Shown: in pieces, positions 9,414 through 17,277 of the stretch
How the letters are laid out: each line of letters opens with the position of its first letter
Position numbering within the stretch: the stretch's first letter is position 1
Source: Gemmatimonadota bacterium
GTDB lineage: Bacteria > Gemmatimonadota > Gemmatimonadetes > Longimicrobiales > Gaopeijiaceae
Length of the DNA stretch: 43,763 bases
Reading direction: 5' to 3'
Assembly: GCA_028873825.1 (NCBI GenBank)
Contig: JAPPNM010000163.1
Span: forward strand, 1-43,763
Translations under genes and position numbers: made by a program
The notes under the pieces: model-generated
Databases searched by the model: none
What the model saw: the letters and a program-made list of their open reading frames with translations, nothing else
Told to the model about the DNA's origin: nothing

Positions 9414-10604
9414 GTGACGCCGTCCCCCGCGGCCCGGAGCCGTCTCGGCCTCCTCTTCTTCGCGGTACTGGTCGACCTCGTCGGGTTCGGGATAGTCCTG
9501 CCGGTGCTGCCGTTCTACGCAGCGGACCTCGGCGCCAGCGTCCCGCAAACCGGCCTTCTGTACGCGACCTACTCGCTGGTGCAGCTGGTCATGGCCCCGC
9601 TCTGGGGACGGATCTCCGACCGCGTGGGGCGCCGGCCGGTCATCATCCTGGGTCTCCTGGGGAGCGCGTTCGCGTATGCGATCTTCGCGCGCGCCGACTC
9701 GCTGGCCCTGCTGTTCCTGTCCCGCGTCGTGGGCGGGATCGGCGGGTCCACGATCCCGGTGGCGCAGGCGTACATCGCCGACGTGACGCCCCCGGGCCGC
9801 AGAGCCGGCGGCCTCGGTCTCGTGGGAGCAGCCTTCGGGCTCGGCTTCGTCATCGGTCCGGCTCTGGGGGGCGTCCTGTACGGCCTGTCGCCCGGCTCCC
9901 CCGCCGCGCCCGGATACGCCGCGGCGGCCCTCTGTCTCGCGAACGCCCTAGCCGCCCTCGCGTGGCTGCCCGAATCGCGCCGCGCCGGCAGCTCCGGCGG
10001 CACCTCGCGCTTCAACCTCCGCGCCGCCCTGGCCGAGGCCGCCGGGGCCAGGCAGATCAGGCTCGTTCTTGCGGGATACCTCTGCATCACGATGGCCTTC
10101 GCCACCCTGCATCCGACGCTCTCGCTGCTGGCGCTGGAGCGCTTCGGCATGGGGGGGCGGCAGGCCGGCTACCTCTTCGCGCTGCTGGGAATCGTGTCTG
10201 TCGTCGTGCAGGGCGGACTGGTGCGGCGGCTCGCTCCGCGCTACGGCGAACGCACGCTGCTCCTAGTCAGCGGGATTCCCTTCTGCCTGGGGCTTCTCGC
10301 GGTCGGGACGGCCGCCACCGCACCCGCCCTCCTCGCCGGCCTCGTCCTGATCGGGATCGGCTACGGCGGCGCGATTCCGAGCGTGCTGGCGCTGCTTTCG
10401 CGCGCCGCCGGCCCGAAGCGGCAGGGGGCCGTCCTGGGCCTCGGCCAGGGCGTGGGATCGCTGGCCAGGGTTCTGGGCCCCGCGATGGCGGGGAAGCTCT
10501 TCGACGTCCGCCTCGCGCTGCCGTACGTGGCGGGGGCGGCGCTGATCCTGGCGGCGGCGCTCTTCTCCGCGAGGCTCGTCCAGCCCGGGGAGCCGTCTCG
10601 GTGA
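9414..10604 (+). CDS. MFS efflux transporter, TetA-like (DHA1 type)
   Basis: The protein has 396 aa with about twelve hydrophobic segments. The start is GTG. The N-terminal helix LVDLVGFGIVLPVLPFYA is the D-x-x-GFGIVxPxLP motif of TetA-type drug:H+ antiporters. The loop 2-3 motif A follows as GRISDRVGRRPVIILGL, and motif C-like sequence as GLGFVIGPALGGVL. Family members export tetracyclines, other drugs or unknown compounds, and the substrate here is not known. The stop codon overlaps the GTG of trmJ (GTGA), so the two are translationally coupled even though their functions look unrelated. No linked TetR-type regulator is visible. Confidence 0.92.
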   Translation: MTPSPAARSRLGLLFFAVLVDLVGFGIVLPVLPFYAADLGASVPQTGLLYATYSLVQLVMAPLWGRISDRVGRRPVIILGLLGSAFAYAIFARADSLALLFLSRVVGGIGGSTIPVAQAYIADVTPPGRRAGGLGLVGAAFGLGFVIGPALGGVLYGLSPGSPAAPGYAAAALCLANALAALAWLPESRRAGSSGGTSRFNLRAALAEAAGARQIRLVLAGYLCITMAFATLHPTLSLLALERFGMGGRQAGYLFALLGIVSVVVQGGLVRRLAPRYGERTLLLVSGIPFCLGLLAVGTAATAPALLAGLVLIGIGYGGAIPSVLALLSRAAGPKRQGAVLGLGQGVGSLARVLGPAMAGKLFDVRLALPYVAGAALILAAALFSARLVQPGEPSR

Positions 10605-11371
10605 ACATAACGGTCGTGCTGCACCAGCCCCGGGATCTGGTGAACATCGCGACCGCCGTGCGGGCCATGGCCAACATGGGGCTCGAGCGGCTGACGGTGG
10701 TCGACCCGGCCGACTTCGATCCCCGGCGGATCACCGGGATCGCGCACCGCACGCAACCCATCGTCGAGACGGCCGTCCTGGCAGGGTCGCTGGAGGAGGC
10801 GCTGGCCAGCGCGACCTACGTGGTCGGCACGTCCGCCCGGCCCCGCACCGCCCGGCGCAACTACTGCCGGCCGCGCGAGCTTGCCCCGCGCATCCTGAGG
10901 CGGGCGGAGCGCGGGCGCGTCGCGGTCGTCTTCGGCCGCGAGGACAGGGGACTCTCCAACGAGGCGCTCGACCTGTGCCACGAAGTGATCGTGATTCCCA
11001 CCGCGGCCGAATACCCTTCGCTGAACCTGGCCCAGGCCGTGCTCCTGGTCGCGTACGAGGTTCTTCTGGCGGGCGCGGGCGCGACCGGGGCCCTCCCCGC
11101 CGGGAAGAGGTCGCTCGGGCCCGCCACCGCGGCCGAGCTGGAGGAGATGTACCGGGCGCTGGAGGCGGGGCTCGACCGGGCCGCGTTCTTCCGCGGCCGC
11201 AAGAGCGAAAGCGTGATGCGCATCCTCCGCACCGTCTTCGGGCGAACCACGCTCGACGCGCACGAGGCGCGCCTGATACGCTCGATCGGGTTTCAGGTCA
11301 GAAACCGGCTGGAGCGCGCGGAAGGAGGCGGTTCGCGGCCCACGCCCCGCCAACCCGACACGCTCCCGTGA
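10601..11371 (+). CDS. trmJ: tRNA (cytidine/uridine-2'-O-)-methyltransferase, TrmJ family
   Basis: The protein has 256 aa. It is a SPOUT (TrmH-type) methyltransferase predicted to 2'-O-methylate tRNA position 32. The GTG start (VNITVVLHQPRDLVNIATAVRAM) overlaps the MFS stop; the track's longer ORF is an upstream extension in an unused frame. The knotted SAM-binding C-terminal motifs are clear: VVFGREDRGLSNEALDLCHE, then VIVIPTAAEYPSLNLAQAV followed by a YEV segment. The N-terminal RNA-facing motif is NMGLERLTVVDP. A C-terminal helical extension (about residues 165-256) is typical of TrmJ and separates it from the shorter TrmL. The gene ends convergent with ddl, with 115 bp between them. Confidence 0.9.
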   Translation: MNITVVLHQPRDLVNIATAVRAMANMGLERLTVVDPADFDPRRITGIAHRTQPIVETAVLAGSLEEALASATYVVGTSARPRTARRNYCRPRELAPRILRRAERGRVAVVFGREDRGLSNEALDLCHEVIVIPTAAEYPSLNLAQAVLLVAYEVLLAGAGATGALPAGKRSLGPATAAELEEMYRALEAGLDRAAFFRGRKSESVMRILRTVFGRTTLDAHEARLIRSIGFQVRNRLERAEGGGSRPTPRQPDTLP

Positions 11372-11411
11372 ACGACGCGGGTCCGAACCGGCGCTCTTCG
11401 CCCCGGGCGGA

Positions 11412-11518
11412 CTCTCAGGGACCGTCGGACCCCCACCGCCGCCGCGTCCAGATCGCGGCACCGTCGGCCCTGCCGGCCTCCAGCTCTCAGGGACCGTCGG
11501 ACCCCCACCGCCGCCGCG
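11412..11518. repeat. 35-bp direct repeat at the 3' end of ddl (72-bp period)
   Basis: An identical 35-base segment, beginning CTCTCAGGGACCGTCGGACC and continuing CCCACCGCCGCCGCG, occurs at 11412-11446 and 11484-11518. The second copy encodes the last residues and stop of ddl. The first lies just beyond, as if the gene end had been partly duplicated. Confidence 0.9.
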
Positions 11519-12620
11519 CCCCCGCGTCCCGCCCCAGTCGGCAGATCCGTTCGCACAGAGCCGGGAACTCCATCCCCGCCGCGCGCCCCGCCTTCGGCAG
11601 CAGGCTGTTCGCGGTCAGCCCCGGGAGCGCGTTCGCCTCCAGGCACCAGACCTTCCCTCCCTCGTCCAACATGAAGTCCACCCGCGAGAAGTGCTCCATT
11701 CGCAGCAACCGGTGCACCGCCAGCGCCTGAGCCCGCAACGCGTCGGCCAGCGCGTCCGGGATGAGCGCGGGCGCCGTCTCCACCGCCAAGCCCGGCCGGT
11801 ACTTGCAGTCGAAGTCGAAGAGCTCCCGCAGCGGCTCGATTTCGACGACGGGGAGGGGCTCGCCGTCGAGGATCCCCACCGTGAACTCGCGCCCCTTCAC
11901 GTACGCCTCGTACATGGCCACGTCCCCCCCGGCCTCCGCGGCCTCCGCGGCCTCGTCCGCCTCGCGCGTGGACCGGGCCAGCACCAGGCGCAGCGACGAG
12001 CCCCCCGACGCCGGCTTGACGATCACGGGAAGTCCCAGACGCTCCGCCACCTCGCCCCCGGGCGTCGCGCCCGCTATCCAGTCCGGAGTCGCCACTCCCT
12101 CGTCCCGCAGCAGACGCTTGGTCAGATCCTTGTCCATCGCAAGGGCGCACGCGACGGGCCCGCTGCCGGTGTAGGGGATGCCCGCAACCTCCAGCAGCGC
12201 CTGGATCGTCCCGTCCTCGCCGGCGCCGCCGTGGAGGGCCAAGAAGACGACGTCCGCCTCCGCCAGCGCGGGCTCCGAGCGGATCACCCCGGCCTCCGGC
12301 AGCACGTGCGGCGCGCCCGGCGGCGGCAGCGGCACCTCGGCCCGGCCGATCCCGGACGCCCGAATCCGTCGCTCCAACGCGGCCGGCATGGCTCCGATCC
12401 CCGCGTCGACGCCCGTCACCCGGTGTCCCGCGGCGCGCAGGGCGGCGGCCACCTCGCACCCGCTGGCCAGCGACACGGCCCGCTCCTCCGAACCGCCCCC
12501 CATGAGGACGGCGACATGGATACGGTCCCGGCGCCGGCCGCCGCCCGGGTCCCGGTCCGGTCCGCCCCCCGGATTCCGGCGCGAGCCGCCCTCCGGACCT
12601 CGTCGCCGGCCGTTCCCCAC
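11487..12620 (-). CDS. ddl: D-alanine--D-alanine ligase
   Basis: It makes the D-Ala-D-Ala dipeptide of peptidoglycan using ATP. Core features are VAVLMGGGSEERAVSLASG (N-terminal strand and the H/G-rich loop), VVFLALHGGAGEDGTIQALL, YTGSGPVACALAMDKDLTKR, the ATP-grasp segments PVIVKPASGGSS and MYEAYVKGREFTVGIL, and the C-terminal FSRVDFMLDEGGKVWCLEAN with LPGLTANSLLPK. The start is hard to place. The first ATG (12503) would cut off the opening strand, and no ATG lies at the usual position. I use the in-frame GTG at 12620 (377 aa), which adds about 30 Gly/Arg/Pro residues. The gene lies 29 bases after cystathionine beta-synthase. Its end lies in a direct repeat. Confidence 0.88.
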   Translation of the reverse strand: MGNGRRRGPEGGSRRNPGGGPDRDPGGGRRRDRIHVAVLMGGGSEERAVSLASGCEVAAALRAAGHRVTGVDAGIGAMPAALERRIRASGIGRAEVPLPPPGAPHVLPEAGVIRSEPALAEADVVFLALHGGAGEDGTIQALLEVAGIPYTGSGPVACALAMDKDLTKRLLRDEGVATPDWIAGATPGGEVAERLGLPVIVKPASGGSSLRLVLARSTREADEAAEAAEAGGDVAMYEAYVKGREFTVGILDGEPLPVVEIEPLRELFDFDCKYRPGLAVETAPALIPDALADALRAQALAVHRLLRMEHFSRVDFMLDEGGKVWCLEANALPGLTANSLLPKAGRAAGMEFPALCERICRLGRDAGARRRWGSDGP

Positions 12621-12649
12621 CGGCCCCCCGTCCCCGCCGGGGGCCCCCT

Positions 12650-14062
12650 TCAAGGCGCGGCCGCCAGCGAACGGACCAGGTCGTGGCGCGTCAGGATGCC
12701 GTCGAGCCTCCCGTTCGCGCGGATCAGGACGGCGTGCGCGCTCCCGCTCAGGAGCCGCGTTGCCGCTTCGGCGTCCGCATGCTCGTCCAACACCGGGTAG
12801 GGCGCCTCCATGACGGACTCGACGTCCTGCTCCAGCACCCCCGGATCGGCGAGAACCGCGCTCATCAGCCTTCGCTCCGCCACGCTGCCGACGCACTCGC
12901 CGCCGACCACGACCGGAAGCTGCGAGACGTGGTGGGACGACAGCGTCGAGATGGCCATCCGCACCGGCGTGGACGGCGTCGCCGTGAGAAGTTCGGGAAG
13001 CGGCTCGATCTTGTCGGCCACCATCTCGGCCACCGTCGCCCGCCGCCGCGCCAGGAACCCGTTGTTGCGCATCCACTCCTCGTCGTACTGCTTGGTCAGG
13101 TAACGTTCGCCCCAGTCGCACAGGACGGCGACCACGAAGGCGTCCGGGTCGTCCAGGCGGCGCGCTTCGGCCACCGCGGCGCGCACGATCAAGCCGGACG
13201 ACCCGCCCACGAAGAGCCCTTCCTCGCGGACCAGGCGCCGGGCCATCGCGAAGGCCTCGCCGTCGGTCACGGTGACGTAGTCGTCGATGTAGTCGATGTC
13301 CAGCGCGCCGGGGATCTTGTCGTTCCCCAGGCCCTCGACCTTGTAGGGTTCGCCGGCGCCCGCCGTCCCCGTGTGATAGAACCCCGAGATTACCGATCCC
13401 ACCGGGTCGACCCCGACCACCCGCACCTCGGGATTCTTCTCCTTCAGATACCTTCCCGTTCCCGAGATCGTCCCCCCGGTGCCCGCGCCCGCGAAGAAGT
13501 GCGTGACCGCTCCCCGGCTCTGTTCCCACACCTCGGGACCCGTCGTCCGGTAGTGCGCTTCGGGGTTGGCGCGGTTGTAGAACTGGTCGGCCAGAAACCC
13601 GCCGGGCGTGGTCTCGGCGATGGTGCGGGCGCGGTTGACGTAGTGGTCGGGATGATCCGGCGGCACGGCCGTGGGAGTGATGACCACCTCCGCCCCGAAG
13701 GCGCGCAGAAGCTTGACCTTCTCCCGGCTCATCTTGTCGGGCATGGTGAAGATGCAGCGGTAGCCGCGCGTCGCGGCGGCCATCGCGATCGCCAGCCCGG
13801 TGTTGCCGCTCGTGCCCTCGACCACGGTTCCGCCCGGCTCGAGGAGGCCCGCCCTTTCGGCGGCCTCGATCATGGCGAGACCGATGCGGTCCTTGACCGA
13901 GCCGCCCGGATTCATGAACTCGGCCTTGCCGTAGACGGGGGTGCGGATTCCCCGGGTCACCCGGGTCAGCCGGATGAGAGGCGTCCACCCCACCAGGCCG
14001 AGCACGTCCTCGTACGGCTCGCCGTGGCGGGGCGCCCGCCCGGTTCCGGTCTCGCCCGTCAC
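12650..14062 (-). CDS. cbs: Cystathionine beta-synthase with C-terminal CBS domain pair
   Basis: The protein has 470 aa. The PLP enzyme domain (residues about 15-320) has NPGGSVKDRIG with the Schiff-base lysine near residue 57, EGTSGNTGLAIAMAAATRGY for substrate binding, and GAGTGGTISGTGRYLKEKNP for phosphate binding. Two CBS motifs occupy residues about 345-470 (MAISTLSSHHVSQLPVVVGG and SGSAHAVLIRANGRLDGIL). This fold pair occurs in cystathionine beta-synthases that condense serine or O-acetylserine with homocysteine; cysteine synthases usually lack the CBS pair. The start is a GTG overlapping the stop of the TonB-like gene (GTGA). The track's 599-aa form adds a meaningless upstream frame. 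No cystathionine gamma-lyase is nearby. Confidence 0.92.
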   Translation of the reverse strand: MTGETGTGRAPRHGEPYEDVLGLVGWTPLIRLTRVTRGIRTPVYGKAEFMNPGGSVKDRIGLAMIEAAERAGLLEPGGTVVEGTSGNTGLAIAMAAATRGYRCIFTMPDKMSREKVKLLRAFGAEVVITPTAVPPDHPDHYVNRARTIAETTPGGFLADQFYNRANPEAHYRTTGPEVWEQSRGAVTHFFAGAGTGGTISGTGRYLKEKNPEVRVVGVDPVGSVISGFYHTGTAGAGEPYKVEGLGNDKIPGALDIDYIDDYVTVTDGEAFAMARRLVREEGLFVGGSSGLIVRAAVAEARRLDDPDAFVVAVLCDWGERYLTKQYDEEWMRNNGFLARRRATVAEMVADKIEPLPELLTATPSTPVRMAISTLSSHHVSQLPVVVGGECVGSVAERRLMSAVLADPGVLEQDVESVMEAPYPVLDEHADAEAATRLLSGSAHAVLIRANGRLDGILTRHDLVRSLAAAP

Positions 14063-14517
14063 CCGCACAACCCCGGGGCGGCGCTGGGGCTGGACCCGGA
14101 CGGGCGCGCGGAGGTCCCCGGGGCCGGGACTTGCGGGCGGTTCGCCCGCGCGGGCTGCGCGTCCTTCGAGAAGTGCACCGGAACGCGCGCCCACACCCGC
14201 ACGGGTTCGCCCCCTTTCGTCGCCGGTTCGAACTCCATCGCGAGAGCTCCCCTCGCCGCCGCCGAATCGAGCGCCCGGTGGCCGCTGCTCTCCACGACCG
14301 TCACGCTGTCGACCCCGCCTTCCTCGTTCACCAGAACCCGCACCACCGTGCTCCCTTCGATGCCCCGGTCCCAGAGCTCGAGCGGATACTCCACCGGGCT
14401 CTCGGTGAACAGGGGCTTGGGCTTCTCGATGTCCGGGTCGCCGCGGCATGCGGCGGCCGGCAGCGCCGCCGCGGCGACGGCCGCCGCCGCGAGCGCGACC
14501 GGCGAAGCGCGCTTCAC
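14059..14517 (-). CDS. TonB C-terminal-domain protein, secreted or lipoprotein
   Basis: The protein has 152 aa. The GTG start overlaps the mutS stop (GTGA), and the stop overlaps the next GTG. The N-terminus VKRASPVALAAAAVAAAALP is a signal peptide followed by AAAC, a weak lipobox, so lipidation is possible. The rest is a TonB C-terminal fold: YPLELWDRGIEGSTVVRVLV, DSVTVVESSGHRALDSAA, and a final VRVWARVPVHF strand. True TonB proteins have a membrane anchor and a Pro-rich spacer; here the spacer is absent. It may therefore be a stand-alone periplasmic TonB-like domain rather than the energy transducer. Its tail after the fold is Pro/Ser-rich. Its place between mutS and cbs gives no functional hint. 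Confidence 0.8.
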   Translation of the reverse strand: MKRASPVALAAAAVAAAALPAAACRGDPDIEKPKPLFTESPVEYPLELWDRGIEGSTVVRVLVNEEGGVDSVTVVESSGHRALDSAAARGALAMEFEPATKGGEPVRVWARVPVHFSKDAQPARANRPQVPAPGTSARPSGSSPSAAPGLCG

Positions 14518-17117
14518 GACCGCCCCGCCTCCGCCCTGAGGGCGTGCAGCACGTTCAGCGCTTCCAGCGGCGTCATGCGATCGGGCTCCAGGCCCCGGAG
14601 CCGGTCCACCACCGGATGGACCGGATCGAAGAGGGAAAGCTGGCCCGAACCGGTCGCCGCGGCCGTCCCGCCCCCCTTCCGGCCCAGGCCGCCGCCTCTC
14701 CCCGAACGGGTTCCCTCCAGCTCCGCCAGAAGCTCCGTCGCGCGGGCGACAAGCTCCGGCGGAAGGCCCGCCAGGCGCGCCACCTGGATCCCGTAGGACC
14801 GGTCCGCGCCTCCCTCCTCCAGGCGCCGCAGGAAGACGATGTCCTCGCCCGCCTCCCTCACGGCCACGTTCAGGTTCCTGACTCCGGACAGCCGGTCGCC
14901 GAGCTGGGTGAGCTCGTGATAGTGCGTCGCGAAGACCGCCTTCGCACCCACGTTGTCGTGCAGGTGTTCGGTGACGGCCCACGCGATCGACACTCCGTCG
15001 TAGGTGGAGGTGCCGCGCCCGATTTCGTCCAGCAGCACGAGGCTCCGGTCGCTGGCGCCGTGCACGATCGCGGACGTCTCGTGCATCTCGACCATGAAGG
15101 TCGACTGCCCCCGGGCCAGGCTGTCCGAGGCGCCCACCCGGGTGAAGACGCGGTCGCAGACCCCGAGGCGGGCGCTCTTCGCGGGTACGAACGACCCGGC
15201 CTGGGCCATGAGCTGGATCAGACCGACCTGGCGCAGCACCGTGCTCTTGCCGGCCATGTTGGGACCGGTCAGGATCACGATGCGCCCGTCCTCGTCGAGC
15301 CGGAGGTCGTTGGGAATGAAGTCCTCGCGCGGCATCATCGTCTCGACGACCGGGTGCCGGCCCTCGACGATGTCCAGCTCGAACCCTGTGGTGACTTCGG
15401 GGCGGACGTACCCGCGCCTCTCGGCCACCTCCGCCAGCGCGGCCATCACGTCCAGGGTCGCGATCCTCCGGCTGGCCTCCTGGATGCGCGGCACGGCGAG
15501 GGCCAGCTCGGCCCGCACGCGCAGAAAGAGCGTCTGCTCCAGGCGGGCGATCCGGTCCTCGGCGTCGAAGACTTTCTCCTCCCACTCCTTGAGCTCCGGC
15601 GTGAAGTACCGCTCCGCGTTGGCCAGCGTCTGCTTGCGGATGAAGTCGCCGGGGACGCGCGAGAGGTTCGCGCGCGTGACCTCCACGTAGTAGCCGAAGA
15701 CCTTGTTGAACCCGACCTTCAGGGAGGCGATGCCGGTTCGTTCCCGCTCCCTGGCCTGCAGCCGCGCGATGAAGTCGCGGGCCCCGTCCCGCAGCGTTCT
15801 GAGCTCGTCGAGCTCCTTGCTGAACCCCTCCCGGACGACACCGCCGTCGGCCAGCGCGGCCGGCGCGTCGTCGGCGATGGCCGCGGCGATTCGCGCCTCG
15901 ACGTCGTCCACCGTGTCCAGCTCCCCGGCCAGACCGCGCAGCGTCTCGCTTTCGAGCTCCTCGCCCGCGGCGGCCACGGCCGGCAGCTCGCGGACCGAGT
16001 GGCCCAGCGCAAGCACCTCCCGCGGGGTGGCCCGCCCGGAGCCGATCTTGGTGCCGAGCCTGTCCAGGTCCCGGATGCGCCCCAGGGCCGCGCGGAAGCG
16101 GGCGCGCGCGCCCGGCTCCGCGAAGAGCTCCGCCACTCCCTCCTGTCTGCTCCGGATCTCGCCGGGGTCGAGCCGGGGATTCAGCAGCCAAGTCCGGAGC
16201 AGGCGCGCGCCCATGGGCGTGGCCGTCGCGTCCAGCACGGACAGAAGGGAGGCGTCGCCGTCGTGGGGCCGCAGGGGCTCGACCAGCTCCAGGTTGCGCC
16301 GAGTCATCGTGTCCAGTTTCATGACCGCGCCGGGACGCTGGATCCGGGGGGCTCGCACATGCTTCGCCGAACCGGGCCGGACCTCTTCCGCATAGGCGAC
16401 CAGCGCTCCGGCCGCACGCACCATCAACCCGTCTCCGGCCTCGAAGCCGAAGCCGTCGAGCGACTTCACGCGGTACCGCCTCTCAAGCTCGTCGCGGGCG
16501 ATCTCGCGGTCGAAGAGCCAGTCCGGCCGGACGGTGCGCACGGCGTCGGTCTCTCCGGCGGCCAGCCCGGCCGCGGACTCCGGCAGGAGAAGCTCGCGGG
16601 GCTCCAGACGCTCGAGTTCGTCCGCCACCTCGCCGGATCCGGCTTCCAGCACGACGAGTTCGCCCGTCGAGACGTCCAGGGCGGCGAGTCCCAGCGACCC
16701 GTCGCCGGGAACAAGCGCCAGGAGGAAGTTGTGGCGCTCCGCCTCCAGGAGCGCGTCCGCGACCACTGTACCGGGGGTGACCGTGTCGACGACTTCCCTG
16801 CGCACGATTCCCTTCGCCTCGGCCGGGTCTTCGGTCTGGTCGCAGACCGCGACCTTCCTGCCGAGCCCGACCAGCTTCACCAGGTAGTCCTCGAGCGCCT
16901 TGGCCGGGACTCCGGCGAGCGGTACTCTCGAGGCCGCGCCGTTGTTGCGGGAGGTGAGGGTCAGGTCCAGAAGCCGCGCGCCCTCCTCGGCGTCCTCGCA
17001 GAACAGCTCGTAGAAGTCCCCGACGCGAAAGAAGACGAGGGCGTCGCGGTGGCGGGACTTCACCTCCCGCCACTGTCGCATGAGCGGGGTGTCGGTGCTC
17101 GTGGGAGAAGTCGCCAA
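14514..17117 (-). CDS. mutS: DNA mismatch repair protein MutS
   Basis: The protein has about 867 aa. The mismatch-reading motif FFRVGDFYELF (Phe-x-Glu) is in domain I. The ATPase domain has the P-loop TGPNMAGKST, the signature STFMVEMHETSAI, the Walker B segment LVLLDEIGRGTSTYDG and the ATHYHEL switch. The start is uncertain. An ATG at 17159 exists but lies inside a partial copy of the interspersed repeat that is noncoding elsewhere. I therefore prefer the TTG at 17117, preceded by CAAGG, which gives LATSPTSTDTPLMRQW at the usual distance from domain I. It heads the coupled run mutS - TonB-like - cbs - ddl. A mutL partner is not in the window. Confidence 0.96.
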   Translation of the reverse strand: MATSPTSTDTPLMRQWREVKSRHRDALVFFRVGDFYELFCEDAEEGARLLDLTLTSRNNGAASRVPLAGVPAKALEDYLVKLVGLGRKVAVCDQTEDPAEAKGIVRREVVDTVTPGTVVADALLEAERHNFLLALVPGDGSLGLAALDVSTGELVVLEAGSGEVADELERLEPRELLLPESAAGLAAGETDAVRTVRPDWLFDREIARDELERRYRVKSLDGFGFEAGDGLMVRAAGALVAYAEEVRPGSAKHVRAPRIQRPGAVMKLDTMTRRNLELVEPLRPHDGDASLLSVLDATATPMGARLLRTWLLNPRLDPGEIRSRQEGVAELFAEPGARARFRAALGRIRDLDRLGTKIGSGRATPREVLALGHSVRELPAVAAAGEELESETLRGLAGELDTVDDVEARIAAAIADDAPAALADGGVVREGFSKELDELRTLRDGARDFIARLQARERERTGIASLKVGFNKVFGYYVEVTRANLSRVPGDFIRKQTLANAERYFTPELKEWEEKVFDAEDRIARLEQTLFLRVRAELALAVPRIQEASRRIATLDVMAALAEVAERRGYVRPEVTTGFELDIVEGRHPVVETMMPREDFIPNDLRLDEDGRIVILTGPNMAGKSTVLRQVGLIQLMAQAGSFVPAKSARLGVCDRVFTRVGASDSLARGQSTFMVEMHETSAIVHGASDRSLVLLDEIGRGTSTYDGVSIAWAVTEHLHDNVGAKAVFATHYHELTQLGDRLSGVRNLNVAVREAGEDIVFLRRLEEGGADRSYGIQVARLAGLPPELVARATELLAELEGTRSGRGGGLGRKGGGTAAATGSGQLSLFDPVHPVVDRLRGLEPDRMTPLEALNVLHALRAEAGRS

Positions 17118-17135
17118 GGCCTTGCGGGGCTGTAG

Positions 17136-17164
17136 GCCCGTGGACGAACCCCCCGGCATTCGAC
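17136..17164 (-). repeat. Interspersed repeat, partial copy D in the mutS leader
   Basis: The minus strand reads GTCGAATGCCGGGGGG, then TTCGTCCACGGGC. It matches the right core of copies A and B (TTCGAATGCCGGGGGGATTTTGTCCACGGGC) with a short deletion and few changes. The left part of the element is not recognisable here. Confidence 0.6.
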
Positions 17165-17277
17165 CGGCTCTCGGCGCTCGCCGGGATCGGTCCACGGACT
17201 CCTGTCGCGCCGGCGATCCGTTCCGTCCGGCGCCGCGTTGGGTGCCGGGTCTACGATACCGCCGCCGCAAGCGGCGA

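Noticed and set aside
9569-10150. 193-aa minus-strand ORF opposite the MFS gene
   Set aside because: Antisense to a well-formed transporter with motif A and motif C; no ribosome site or conserved pattern.
14448-17135. 895-aa plus-strand ORF opposite mutS
   Set aside because: Antisense shadow of mutS, which has all its ATPase motifs on the minus strand.
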